Positions 48,334 through 59,519 of a DNA stretch of 64,000 bases are shown one piece after another; position 1 is the first letter of the stretch; each line of letters starts with the position of its first letter. Location: positions 1 to 64,000 of the forward strand of contig JAAEAF010014390.1 in the NCBI GenBank assembly GCA_011037195.1, read 5' to 3'. The stretch comes from Triatoma infestans. Its lineage: Eukaryota > Arthropoda > Insecta > Hemiptera > Reduviidae. The notes beneath the pieces were generated by a model, which made no database searches, had not been told where the DNA came from, and saw nothing but the letters and a program-made list of their open reading frames with translations. The translations under genes were made by a program, and so were the position numbers.

Positions 48334-48982
48334 TATAAACGTATTAACTAAAGAATGAAGAAACAATTAATAGATAAAATGTTATATAAATCAAAATGGA
48401 AGGTAGGCTAAACTAAACTACTATATCGGTTAATATCAGGGCCAGGGAGAGTGTACAGGTCTCGCCAGATAGCGTTGAAATATAACAGTTTGACCTTCAT
48501 CAGAATTTTACGTCCACAAAGAAGTGTGTGTATGTATGTATATGCATGGCATTTATCAGACAGACACACAGGTGGTTTCTTTAATATCAATTTAAGTTTC
48601 CGTAATTGGTATGTTTTTAACTATTAAAGTCAAACTTGAGCTGTAACCAGCTGGTGTTGACATTTTATTGTTTAATCAATTTGTTCTTACAATAATCTGT
48701 CGAAATACTTCAGTGTTAGTGTTATTATGAAATAAATAAAGAACTCCCGTTTAACAATCTAGGCCGTGAGGATTGAGAAAACTGACGGACATTGTGAGGA
48801 CATAGAAAATGACGTTGGAATAAGAAAATTTGACGTTGGCAATCACATGTCCGTTTTTCCGAAACAACTTACAGCGAGTTAACTTCTACTTCCTGTCGTT
48901 TTCCTCCACTTACTGGGCTCCACTTAGTTTCACGCAGGAAGAAGAAGAAGGGCGATTCTTTTATGAGAAATAAAACAAAAAT

Positions 48983-49205
48983 TCTGGTGTGAAATATTCA
49001 CACGACTTTCTCGCACTGTAATTATTACAAATAAATTATTAATGTTTACTAAACAATTAGTTTGGGCTAACATTACATTATCAATAAGCTGGAGGGGATT
49101 GTGATTAATTGAATGTAACATGTACGGCTGCGCTCTTTGTATCACCATCCCAGCGATACTTGGAAGGTAGTCTAAATGTAAGCGTATCTCACACAAACCT
49201 CAGTA
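48983..49205 (+). repeat. GTGTGA-family 5' end fragment
   Basis: TCTGGTGTGAAATATTCACA, CGACTTTCTCGCACTGTAAT; homology fades by about 49205, where a full copy begins within 30 bases. Confidence 0.68.
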
Positions 49206-49232
49206 ACTCCTCGAACAATTAAAAAAAAAAAA

Positions 49233-50247
49233 TTGGGTGTGAACACTCACACAACTTTCTCTTACTCCAGTTCTCAAAATTATAATTAACAAACTTTATA
49301 GTTTGTGCACCAAATTTAATGAAATTCGTCGAAAACTGAAAAAAATTGTTCAGTAAACGCGCACTTCCGGTTTACTATTTTCTTGAAACACGGAATTTTG
49401 GCTATCTATTTACTTCAAATTGTTTGGATGACAGAATTGTATGATCAACTATGATAGCACTTTAGAGAAAAACATAACCTTTCCCCTCCCCTAAAAGTGC
49501 CATTAAATAAATTTTTTCAGAGAAATGTTTTAAATAAAAGTGGTAGACCTTCGTATGTGTAGTTTATATAGGAAGTTTCAAGAAAAACGTCGGAGCAATT
49601 TTTGAGAAAATCGCAATAAAGTGAAAAAATTATTTAGTAAAGTGGTAAAGCAAACGCACTTCCGATCATACGATTTTTTCAATTTCGGAATTTGAACAAC
49701 ATATTTAATTCTAATTAACTTTATTTAGATGACAGAATTGCCTAAACTACTGAAATAGCACTTTAGATGAAAACCTAACCCAATCCCTCCCCCAAAAGTG
49801 CCCTTAAATGAATTTTCCCAGAGAAATGTTTCAAATAAAAGTTGTAGCTCTTTGTATGTGTAGTTTATGTGACAAGTTTGAAGAAAATCGTCGGAGCCAT
49901 TTTTGAGAAAATCGCAAAAAAGTAAAAAACCCAACTAGTAAAGTGGTACTTCCGGTTGAGGAATTTTGAAAGATAACATACTGTCAGATCCCATGGTGAT
50001 ATCTAAACGGAATATCAAGTTTCAACTTTCTATGGTTTTTCGTTTTTGAGCTATGGTGTTCACATACATACGTACATTCACACACATACACTCTCTCTCT
50101 CTCACATACACACACACACAGACTCTTTGCAAAAAACCACTTTTTTGGACTCAGGGGACCTCAAAACGGATATTCCGGTGAAAATTCGATATCGAAAATT
50201 TGACACGTTTACAATACTTCCTCTCACTAGGAGTAAGAGAAAGTAAT
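49233..50247 (+). mobile_element. Full-length GTGTGA-family copy (about 1,015 bp)
   Basis: The 5' end TTGGGTGTGAACACTCACAC has an inner GTGTGA/TCACAC-type inverted repeat followed by AACTTTCTCTTACTCC. Three ACTTCCG motifs occur at about 49363, 49658 and 49948, roughly 290-295 bp apart, because the module (AGAGAAATGTTT...AAATAAAAG...GAGAAAATCGC) is duplicated in tandem. The 3' part has a (CT)n(CA)n tract (50093-50120) and GGACTCAGGGGACCTCAAAA, and ends CACTAGGAGTAAGAGAAAGT. No coding capacity. Confidence 0.9.
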
Positions 50248-50254
50248 AATGTTT

Positions 50255-50712
50255 CAAATGAAATTGATAAGTATGCATTGCAATTTTAATGAAAATTAAT
50301 GGAAGCCTGTTCAAGCAAATTTCCAAAACACCGAGAAACCAATTCTGTAAAGTGGCACTTTAGGTTAGCCGATTTTCTTCAAATTTGGAATTCTTGCAAT
50401 ACTTTCAGTATTCCTTAATTGGTAAAATACTACGTTGAACTGAAGTGGCACTTTAAAGGAAACACCATACAGCTGTATTTCCCCAGACCGGAACTCTCTA
50501 AAAATCAATTGTCCAGTAAAAGTGTTTCAATATAATTGTAGTAGAAAAAAAAATAAAATTGAAGAAAATCATTTGAAACATTTTGAGAAACTCGTGAAAG
50601 AACTCGCAAAAAAGAAAACTTTTTTCCAAACTCAGTATTTCCGCTGAAAACTTTGAATTTTGAATATCTCACACAATCGCGATACTTCCTCTTAAAGCAG
50701 CAAGGGAAAATA
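50255..50712 (+). repeat. GTGTGA-family copy, 5'-truncated
   Basis: AAGTGGCACTTTAGGTTAGC, a module fragment, then a 3' end GATACTTCCTCTTAAAGCAG then CAAGGGAAAA. It follows the full copy by a few bases. Confidence 0.68.
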
Positions 50713-50929
50713 ATAAATAAATAAATAAAAAGTATAGAAAAGTGTAATAAAGTTATCCATTGATGTGACAAGGCCATTCAAATAGAAAAGCTCATTTATC
50801 AAATTTCCCCTTGAAAAATATCACCAAGACAGTTTGGTTATTTCCTTTAATAAAGACTGTTCCATGGATAATTTATTCTCGATCTTCTTTACCATACCAC
50901 CATCCCAAAATTTGAATTTCTATCAATGC

Positions 50930-51060
50930 GTAAGGAATAAAGGGGGCTAGATGGGAAGATTTATACTACATTAAGAGTGAGGCACTTGACAATTTTATAT
51001 TAATATAGTTTGGAATTCAACACTATGGCGGCCTAGGTGTGGACTAATAATTACTACTGT
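50930..51060 (+). mobile_element. Short LINE 3' end (R1-like)
   Basis: GGCTAGATGGGAAGATTTAT reads LDGKIYT in one frame, the counterpart of LPGEIYY at 19.0 kb. It ends GCGGCCTAGGTGTGGACTAA then TAATTACTACTG. Low-complexity 3' tails of this kind end the other LINE copies. Confidence 0.4.
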
Positions 51061-51162
51061 TACATGATACTAGGCTTGACTTCTCATTCCAAGGTCTTTT
51101 AGATTTTAGACAAGTTTTAATTTATAGTTTTATCTATCTATATATTCAAATACACATTATAT

Positions 51163-51235
51163 CTTGATTCTCTTATTGTTGCAGGATTAAGTACTAGGAT
51201 CGTGTCATATTTTCGCAAATCTGTTTGGGCGATGT
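51163..51235 (-). repeat. GTGTGA-family 3' end, inverted
   Basis: TTCTCTTATTGTTGCAGGAT, TAGGATCGTGTCATATTTTC. Confidence 0.5.
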
Positions 51236-51413
51236 GAATGCTTTAAACTAACTAACAAATAGAATTCGCAGAAAGAGGGAAACTTAAATTCCGTCACAGT
51301 AACACTTTGTCACACTGTCGTTATTTTTTTTTTTTTTTTAGGTTATTCGCAAATTTTCGAAAGTAGCTCATTAAATGACTTTCTTTAAACAATTTTTCTA
51401 CCTATCTCTTACT

Positions 51414-51515
51414 ATTCATTACTAAGAGGAGGAAGGAAGTAGGTATTGTGATCATGTCAAATTTTCGAAAGTGAGTTATCATCGGAAATATATGTTTAAC
51501 CACAGCGTAGTATGA
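51414..51515 (-). repeat. GTGTGA-family 3' end, inverted
   Basis: ACTAAGAGGAGGAAGGAAGT, GTGATCATGTCAAATTTTCG, GAGTTATCATCGGAAATATA. Confidence 0.6.
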
Positions 51516-51567
51516 AAAAATATTTTTAATTTTATAGAATGGTCGGTCTGTTCATGTGTTTTATATA

Positions 51568-51568
51568 A

Positions 51569-51600
<32 letters not shown>

Positions 51601-51605
51601 CGTGT

Positions 51606-51656
<51 letters not shown>

Positions 51657-51672
51657 AGTGAAAGAGAGAGCA
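51568..51672. repeat. Long (TG)n then (GA)n compound microsatellite
   Basis: About 73 bases of TG repeats with a few interruptions, then about 30 of GA. The two low-complexity open frames that overlap it on opposite strands are artefacts. Confidence 0.95.
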
Positions 51673-51846
51673 CAAAATATTTCTAAAAACAAAAAGATCA
51701 ACAGAAGTTCATATTTGATTTATTCCGTTGACGTGTCACAACTGTAATCAGCACGAAAGTTATGGTCAAAATCCATCAACACTCAGAATAGCGATTTTGG
51801 TGAAAAGGTTTTTCCATTTATTGGACATTCTTTCTAGAAAAAAAAT

Positions 51847-52816
51847 TCTGGTGTGAAACACTCACACAACTTTCTCTTACTCCAGTTCTCAAAATTATAA
51901 TTGACAAATTTTATAGTTTGTGTACCAAATTTAATGAAATTTGTTGAAAAACTAAAAAAAAAACTGTTCAGTAAAAGCACACTTCCGGTTTACTAATTTC
52001 CTTGAAACTTCGGAATTTTGCCATCTATTTATTTCTAATTAATTTTCATTGGATGATAGAATTGTATAATCAACTATGATAGCACTTTGAGAAAAACATA
52101 ACTCCACCCCTCCACTAAAAGTGCCCTTAAATGAATTTTCCCAGAGAAATGTTTTAAATAAAAGTTGTAGATCTTTGTATGCTTAGTTTATTAAAAGTTT
52201 CAAGAAAATCATCGGAGCCATTTTTGAGAAAATCGCGAAAAAGTGAAAAAACCATTTAGTAAAGTGTTAAAGTAAACGCACTTCCGGTTATGCGATTTAT
52301 TTCAAACTTGGAATTTCAACAATATATTTAATTCTAATTAACATTATTTAGATGAGCGAATTGTCCAATAAACTGAAATAGCACTTTAGATAAAAACCTA
52401 ACCCCACCCCTCCCCCAAAAGTGCCCTTAAATGAATTTTCCCCAGAGAAATGTTTCAAATAAAAGTTGTAGCTCTTTGTATGTGTAGTTGATGTACCAAG
52501 TTTAAAGAAAATCTTCGGAGCCATTTTTGAGAAAATCGCAAAAAAGTAAAAAAACCAACTAGTAATGTGGTACTTCCGGTTGTGGAATTTTGACAGATAA
52601 CAAACCGTCAGATTCCATGGTGATACCTAAACGAAATATCAAGTTTGAACTTTTTACGATTTTTCGTTTTTGAGCTAAGCTGTTCACATACATACTACAA
52701 AAACCACTTTTTTGGACTCAGGGGACCTCAAGACGGATATTTCCGGTGAAAACTCGATATCGAAAATTTGACACGGTTACAATACTTCCGCTTACTAGGA
52801 GTAAGAGAAAGTAAAA
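51847..52816 (+). mobile_element. Full-length GTGTGA-family copy (970 bp), best reference copy
   Basis: Starts TCTGGTGTGAAACACTCACA, whose GTGTGA and TCACAC can pair. ACTTTCTCTTACTCC follows and is the inverted match of the 3' terminus GGAGTAAGAGAAAGT. The three CTTCCGGTT motifs at about 51981, 52280 and 52572 reveal a tandem internal module of about 295 bp. CCCTTAAATGAATTTTCCC, GTTGTAGATCTTTGTATG and GAGCCATTTTTGAGAAAATC recur in both modules. It ends CCGCTTACTAGGAGTAAGAG then AAAGTAAAA. No open frame, so non-autonomous. Confidence 0.92.
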
Positions 52817-54189
52817 ACTTGTCCAAGGATATTCTTTAAATAAGAAATGTTCGTTGTAGTGACATAAACCTATTACTTTCTCTTATTATTTTTATTAGAT
52901 AACTTTGTCAGGGCTTGTCAGAGGTTGAAATTTAAACTGTTTTTTTTTTTAATACGCTAAATAGGTCTATAACTTTATTTTGAAATATTTCCCTGAGAAA
53001 GAGCTTTTTAACGGTGTTCTAAAGGAAATCTATGATAAAATAACATTACATTCTATCGATTGAAATCGATATAGCACTTTGGAGATTCTATACACATTCT
53101 ATTTTAAGTCACAATACAGCTGAATAATCCTTGAAAGAACAACTCATGAAGACTTTTGTCCCTGAAATGGAGCTTTAAAATACTTAATTAAGTGCATTTG
53201 CTAATGAACAAAGTCGAGGTTAGTCTTGTCTGTGTGTGTGTGTGTGTGCGCAAAAAAATAAAAATAAATAAATAAAAAAGAAAAGAATATGGTTACACTT
53301 AAGCTAAAAAAGTTGATAAACATAATAGACTCACTAGTGAGGAAGCAAAGGTTATTAAAAAACAAACAAAACATTATTACCTCAGCAAGGTTATAGTATA
53401 ACCTTGAGGTCCTTACAGAGTGGAGTGGATATATATACATACATACGTGTACGTACAAACAACAAACAAACCATTGAGAAGCAAATAGTTCAATAATAAA
53501 AATAATGACTGTTAATTCATATTATCTATGAAGTCAATGTGCGCACAAAAATGAACAAAGTAATATACCTAATAGCTCCATGAAAACCCTTTAAATTTCT
53601 ACAAGGACATAGCTCGTATTTAAAAAAAAAAAAAAACCTTATACTATTTTTAATGTATATAATTTCTTAACTATCTATATAACTTTTTTTTTCTTTTTTT
53701 TTTTATTAAATTAACCTAGAAAATTTTATTTTAATTTATAAGAATTAATCATTAATATGTTATAAATTCAAGGTTCATACCTAATAAAGTTGATAGATAT
53801 TTTTTCCTTACTGGATAAGACAATCTTAAAAATATATATAAAGCAAATAAAACACAAATATATTAAAACAGCTGTTTGGAATACTTCCACCATCTTGGTT
53901 TTTCTATGCCATATAAATAAAATAGTAAAACAAAGAAATAAAAGAACACACTATATATGGACGGACGTTGCTGACTATATCAAGATTTTGCTTTTATAAA
54001 TATAAAGCATAAAAGGAATGACTCATAAATTTATTATTTTATTTTATTTTTTTTTTCTTAACTTTCCTTAGTTCATACAATTAGAAAATTACTTCCGTCA
54101 TAACTTATTTATTTTAACGTGAGTCATACGTAATTGTATTTTTTTTTTTTTTGTTCTCAAATTGCAATTTTAATTCTTTTTTCTTGCTC
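52817..54189. other. AT-rich intron with (TG)n and poly-T tracts
   Basis: (TG)n at 53230-53249. The short open frame 53790-53999 is AT-driven. Nothing assigned. Confidence 0.45.
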
Positions 54190-54560
54190 AGGCTGCTGCA
54201 AAAGAGAAATTATTGGAATAGTGTTAAATTTTCGAAATTTTCGGAAATATATGTCTGAGCCTACTGAGTCCGAAAAAGATGTTTGTTTTTTTCACAAACA
54301 CAGTTAGTATAACCCACAAAAAGAAAAAAAATCGTATGTTCAAACTTGATATTACGTTTGAAGTACTACCATGAAGATCCGAAAAAGTAAGGTTTTGGTC
54401 GAAAAATTTGTCAAGTTTAAACTAAAACTGGCAGCTAATAAGTGGTATATAATATGATTGAAATATATGTATGTAATATTAATAAAAATTAATTGTTTTA
54501 AAAAGTAATTTTGAAGAAAATCGAATGACCGGAAGTGCGTTATTTTCTTTTTTTACTGAA
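54190..54560 (-). repeat. GTGTGA-family 3' half, inverted
   Basis: GCTGCTGCAAAAGAGAAATT, GTTAAATTTTCGAAATTTTC, CCTACTGAGTCCGAAAAAG, then AATGACCGGAAGTGCG near 54530. Confidence 0.6.
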
Positions 54561-54870
54561 TTTATTGAACGTTTTTTTTTTTCTTTTCAATTTTCTGACA
54601 TTTTCAGGTTAAGATACCAATAGATTTCTTTAAACTTGGAATATACTAACTATATGTATCACTTTTGTGTTATTTATCTATTTATCTATTTTGTTTGGAA
54701 CATTTTTCCAAAAACATTGACTTAGAGGGAGCTGTTAGGCCACGCTTCCCCCAATAAGTGCGACGTTAATGTAGGACGCCACCTACTATATAATATTAGA
54801 GGCAAAGAAATATTTAATAATATTTAAAAATATTAATATTGTACTTTTATCAATACGAACTAATAAGCAT

Positions 54871-55174
54871 ATGTTAGTAAGAGAAAAATCATGTGATCGT
54901 CTTACATCAGATTTTCTTTTTTTAAATATGAAACATTCAATCGATTATAACATCGATTATATCAGTTTTGGTTCAACAAATCTTCATCAGACTTGGTTTG
55001 TACAACATATTCAACATATATGTACACTTAATATTATTACATGGAGGAATGAATGTAAAATTTACCGAAATTATACCACTGTACGGAAAAAAGTCTAACA
55101 TCATTAAACCAATTCCTAGAACCTTTCTAAAATCAACTGCCTCAGAAGAAAAAAAGAAAAAACTTAAAAAATAA
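54871..55174 (+). CDS. Two overlapping unassigned open frames, possibly one frameshifted gene fragment
   Basis: The first frame (54871-55098) opens MLVREKSCDRLTSDFLFLNM; the second (54968-55174) ends HGGMNVKFTEIIPLYGKKSN then IIKPIPRTFLKS and a Lys-rich tail. The second half looks more like real protein than its AT-rich surroundings, with mixed composition. A single frameshift between the two would give about 100 residues. No domain is recognised; chance cannot be ruled out. Confidence 0.2.
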
Positions 55175-55348
55175 AAGTGTTAGGCATTTTGTATATACAT
55201 TTAGTAAATGAGAATTCTGATTAGATGCAGATTGTCCAAAACCGTTTTTATGATGAAGATCCTTATTAGTATTGTAAGAAAAGGAAATGATTAATGCAAA
55301 TACATAAACGTAGACAATGATAGCAGGCAGTTAAATGTATTCTTTTAG

Positions 55349-55500
55349 GGAAGTGGCAGAGCGCTGGGACAACTATGATTCAGGTACAGCAGTGCTGCCC
55401 TTAGATTTTCACTTTCTGGAACCCTTACAAGATAGCCAATGTTGCCCGTAACTAGGCCGGTAGTGCAAAGAGAAGGATCCGGGAGGAGCACAATAGATCT
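55349..55500 (+). mobile_element. tRNA-like SINE copy 2
   Basis: GGGAAGTGGCAGAGCGCTGG resembles a tRNA A box (GTGGCAGAGCGCT). The body CAGCAGTGCTGCCCTTAGAT then TTTCACTTTCTGG matches the SINE at 61.3 kb (CAGCAGTGCTGCCCGTAGAT then TTCCACTTCTTAGG). The B box is lost here. Confidence 0.6.
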
Positions 55501-56076
55501 GACAGTTCGCAGTGTTCTACCTCCTTTAAGAATTTAAAAATCTATAATTGGGAAAACCAATATGAAAGCTAATTTTTCATTTTAATGGAAAACTACCCTG
55601 AAATGGCATTTTATAGGAAAGCCCCTAAAATGAATTAAATTAATACGTTTTTATAAATGCACTTAATATAACAATTTTAATAAAAACACATAGTGCTGCT
55701 TTTTTAAGTAAAATACTGCAAAATTTATAAACATATTTTATAGTCATAATTCATCGAATATTATTTTCGTAATAATATACAAATAAACAGCAATAGAATG
55801 AAATATTCCTAATTGACAAAGAACAATTACAGATTTATAAAGAAGAGGTAAGGGTAATTGCAATTAATAAAAGTAATTGCATTATTAGAAAGAATGTCAT
55901 ACAAGAAAGTAATGTAGTAATAAAAAATTACAACAGTATTAGTTTATGAGGAAATTTCTGGCAGAATAGTTTACACCTGCAAAAAACCCGTTCTATTTCT
56001 AGCTAGTATGGGGTGACCTTGGGGGGGGGGATAAGTAATCTTGAAATTCACAATCACAATTTAAAAAAAAAAAAAA
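55501..56076. other. AT-rich intron, no recognised element
   Basis: A run of G at 56022-56031 and low-complexity sequence; no gene. Confidence 0.45.
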
Positions 56077-56620
56077 TCTGGTGTGAAATAGTATTTCCAT
56101 CAGAATTAACCTATTTTTTTGTAAAACTTAATTTTCTCCAGATAAATGTCTATAAAAGTTGGATAGTTCTCCAAATATATATAGTATATAATCAATGTTC
56201 AAAGAAAGTGCGTTGTTTAATCGAAAATAAAATAAAAAACGAAAAATCCAATTCTTGGAGTGGTTAAGGAATACTGACCGACACATTATCTGTGGGGGAG
56301 CGGGGTCCCATGGTGATTTCTGGCGTTTACTTCTTTTGTTTCCGAATTATGTAATTAACATTCATATGTATGAACACATACCTACACACAAAAAAGCGCA
56401 CATATACAAAACATGTATTTCTCAATTTCGAAAAACAAAGTGCATAAATGCAATGGTTCTGAGAAGAAGCAAAAAAATTAAAAATAAATAAATAAATGAT
56501 TCTGCTGGTAAACCATTTTTGACAGAATAGTTCGCATCCGGAACTTTTAGTGAAACCCAAACTTAATAGGAATTTTAAACTATCAGCGATTTTTAGTTTT
56601 TTAGTAAAACAAAAGCAAAA
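56077..56620 (+). repeat. GTGTGA-family copy, divergent
   Basis: Starts TCTGGTGTGAAATAG after a long A run. It keeps GTCCCATGGTGATTTCTGGC, CACATACCTACACAC and AAAACATGTATTTCTC; the 3' hairpin is not clear. Confidence 0.55.
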
Positions 56621-57009
56621 ATTATTTTAAAGAAAAAAACTTCTCTGTTCTTGAGACTAATTCCAACCCAATTTGCTACGGAATTATATTAATATTAAAC
56701 AAAACTAAGTCTACATTCACCAAAATTAAAGAAAAATGAGGACATAATTTTTACGTTTAGAATTAGGTAAATGAAAAACTATTTCGCTATTTTCAAAGAT
56801 AAAAGTTATTTCCATTTTTGATTAAAGAAAACTAAGAAATACGTTTGCAGTTTGTCATAAATAAGAAAAAACATTGCCATAAGATCGTAATGATATGATA
56901 AGGTTTGGACTCTTTTAAATATGCTTACCTCTATTACATTTTATATTTAAAAAAAATCGGCGGGGGGGGGGGAGAGCGAGATAAAGGAAAATACTTAAGA
57001 GATACTTAC

Positions 57010-57125
57010 CAGACGGTGAATGTGGGCTACACGACAGATGCATCAATACCAGGGCTGCTGTACATTCATCCATCAAATCTTCTTTAGCATCATCTTGGCT
57101 AGAACTGGGTCTCCTTTTGCGAGAA
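57010..57125 (-). CDS. Glut4EF: Internal coding exon of Glut4EF carrying the conserved MDECTAALVLM / LSCSPHSP block
   Basis: A 116-bp exon on the minus strand. The acceptor is a long T tract ending TTCTTACAG; the donor is G|GTAAGT at 57009-57004. One base completes the preceding codon, 38 full codons follow, and one G is left over; this G joins GA of the exon at 1146 to make Gly, so the two exons splice in frame. The peptide reads SRKRRPSSS, an acidic linker, MDECTAALVLMHLSCSP, HSPS. The block corresponds to MDEMMAAMVLTSLSCSP of human ZNF395, the family's most conserved non-zinc-finger segment. Coding base composition is clearly higher in GC than the flanking intron. Upstream exons are not visible between here and base 64000. 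The phase match and the family block make this the best-supported gene in the window. Confidence 0.9.
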
Positions 57126-59371
57126 CTGTAAGAAAAAAAAAAAAAAATACAAAAATTTAAAAAGAAAAAAAAAAGGAAAGTTAAATCTAAAACTGTGACG
57201 TAACTGGAATGAAAAGAAATAATTTTGTTGAGAAAATTGTTCTAGTGTGAAACACTTTTTCCGGCTGAAAAACTTTCTTTTAATTTGGAATGTTTGCTAA
57301 CAAGATAATTAACATATACAGTTTCTTGTAGACAAGTTTAAAGAATAATCAACGAAGCACTTTTTCCATGGAAAACACGAAAAAAACCTTTCAAAGAAGG
57401 CAACTTCTTGGTTTGATGGGTTTTCCAGTCCAAAAACAAAAAACAAAAAAAATTTCGGTACCAATTCTCAAAAGGAATATAAAATTTGAAAAATCCTATT
57501 GATTTTTTATTTCAAAACTCCATAAAAATATTGAGGAATATGATGATTGGGAAATGGCCCCACACACCAATTTTTCTCACTGCGAATATCAGAAATTCTT
57601 ACTGACAAATTATCTATAATCCTGGAATTTTCACTCTAAAAGTTTAGTGACCTGAACATAATAAACGTACATTATTGAGAAAAGACAATTTTCCAAGGTT
57701 GCAACTTTCCCAGACTAAAGATTTTTAAAAACAATGTAATATTACCCGGAAAAATGTATGAAATCAAGGTGGTAATAGTTCTGTAATAATACGTGGTTAG
57801 ATTATTTACCAGGTTTAAAACGACCAACTGTTAGTTTGGCAACTATTTTTGAAGTAAATAAAGAATAATTGAAAAGTTATTACAATCAACATTTGTTGAA
57901 GAATCGCATTTGTTGATTATGAATTTTATTCGAAACGTCCCGTATTGTTGGATTCCCATACTGATTATCTATTTAGATACATCAAGTTTAAGTTTCGTGA
58001 TTCTTCGTATGTGAAATATTTTGTCTATTACATTAAAAAAAACAAAAAACACATATTATTTGGTTAAATATTCCAACATTCTATTAAATATTCAATAATT
58101 TTTCAGTTGTAACATTTAGATGGAGAATTTTAGCGATATGCTAAAATGTAGTTCTTCATTCGCAATAAAGAACTAGGAATAAAGAATTAGGAAGTGTTTC
58201 CATGGAAACATCCTAATAATACATTATATGACGTTTTCTTTTTTTAATATTGTAGAAGAGGTTTTTTTTTGGTCTACCTATATTGTTTATTAAACAAAAC
58301 AAAAACTGGATTTTACTCTACAATCCAATATGATAAGATCTCGATCATTTCAGGAAAAGTGATCACAGACATACAGAGACAAACAAAACATTGAATCATT
58401 AATTGTGGCGAATGGCGTTTTCTTCAAGACCGGTTTGGAGCTTTCTGCCAGTTTTTGTTTGTTGTAAATATTTTCTGTTTATACCATTCACTTATTAAGA
58501 AACACTTTTTCGTAGTCAGGGAACACACTTGAACCATATATTTCCGGTCATATTTCGAAAATCTAAATTACCTAGGTATACAAAAATAACCATTCTATTG
58601 GGTAATATAAACGGAATGGAACTTTCCGTTTAAGGTTGGAAATCAATAAGCATTGTTGTTGTTGCGTTTACTATTATTCTTGTTATTATTTATTAGGGCA
58701 GATGTTACAAGTACAATTAAATTTTTAAAAAGTAATTTAAAACATTTATATTTCGTAATTAATTGGAAAAAAATGGATGAAATGAAATCATTAAACAATT
58801 TTATAATGATTACTAAAACATATTTCGTTATCTAAGTTAGAAAAAAAAAAGTATTTACGTTTTGTTAAAATTACAAGTAAATCACGTTGAATAATTAATC
58901 TCGGCAATTCCTCAGAAATAAGGAAATCTTAGAGCCTTTTCTAATTATTAAACAATATTGCTATGGATTAATTTAATTAAAATATTTGCTATCTCTTTAC
59001 TGCTGTGTGTGTGTTTGTCTGGACAAAACATTTGAAAAATGGAAAATAGCAGGAAGCACAACCTTGATTTTCTTTGGAGTTACCACTTCTGCATCACAAA
59101 TGTAGGTTTTGGTCAAAATCCTATAACCGAAAATGCGACATCATTGAATGTTTTTTATATCTTTCTAGATTTTTCATCTTTTTTTTTTTACGGATATCCG
59201 GTTAAAAGAAAACCGACGATAAAAAAACCAATGCCACCTAAAACTAAGATGCAAATGCAATCTATTGTGGCAATCTTTGCATGCTTGCATTTAGGCGAAA
59301 GTTTACCCCCGTATGGGTGGGTACATGGTAAATAGATGATAGAAGCATAGTTCAATTCCAACCCGTAATTT
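57126..59371. other. Intron upstream of exon 57010-57125, with weak repeat fragments
   Basis: GTGTGA-family words occur at 57243-57430 (TCTAGTGTGAAACACTTTTT) and 58505-58560 (GTAGTCAGGGAACACACTTG, TATTTCCGGTC). Open frames at 58653-58835 and 59039-59335 have no recognised domain. I see no further Glut4EF exon on the minus strand. Confidence 0.5.
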
Positions 59372-59519
59372 TATTTACTTTCTTTTACTGCTGTTAAACA
59401 GGAAGTATTGTTTTCGTGTCAAATTTTCCATATTGTGTTTTCACCAGAAATACACGTGTTTTTTGGGTTCTGCTGAGTCCGAAAAAAGTGATTTTTAGAA
59501 AATTAACTATATATAAGTA

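Larger units (their letters stand above)
1147..57009 (-). other. Giant Glut4EF intron (55,863 bp)
   Basis: The interval between the two in-frame exons. It has a consensus GTAAGT donor at 57009-57004 and a TTACAG acceptor at 1147-1152. It is made largely of transposon remnants and microsatellites, and I found no exon-like segment inside that would have to be included in the same transcript. A cassette exon cannot be excluded. Confidence 0.82.

Noticed and set aside
51479..51747. Open frames on both strands across the (TG)n(GA)n tract
   Set aside because: They translate a dinucleotide repeat (His-Thr and Val-Cys runs); not genes.
51847..52816. Firm assignment of the main repeat family to Helitrons
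   Set aside because: The 5' TC and hairpins fit, but no CTRR end and no verified insertion between A and T; left unclassified.
38492..58835. Reading the AT-rich orphan frames at 38.5, 45.3, 54.9 and 58.7 kb as a set of integrated viral genes
   Set aside because: None shows a diagnostic viral motif; the idea rests only on composition, so they are listed as unassigned.
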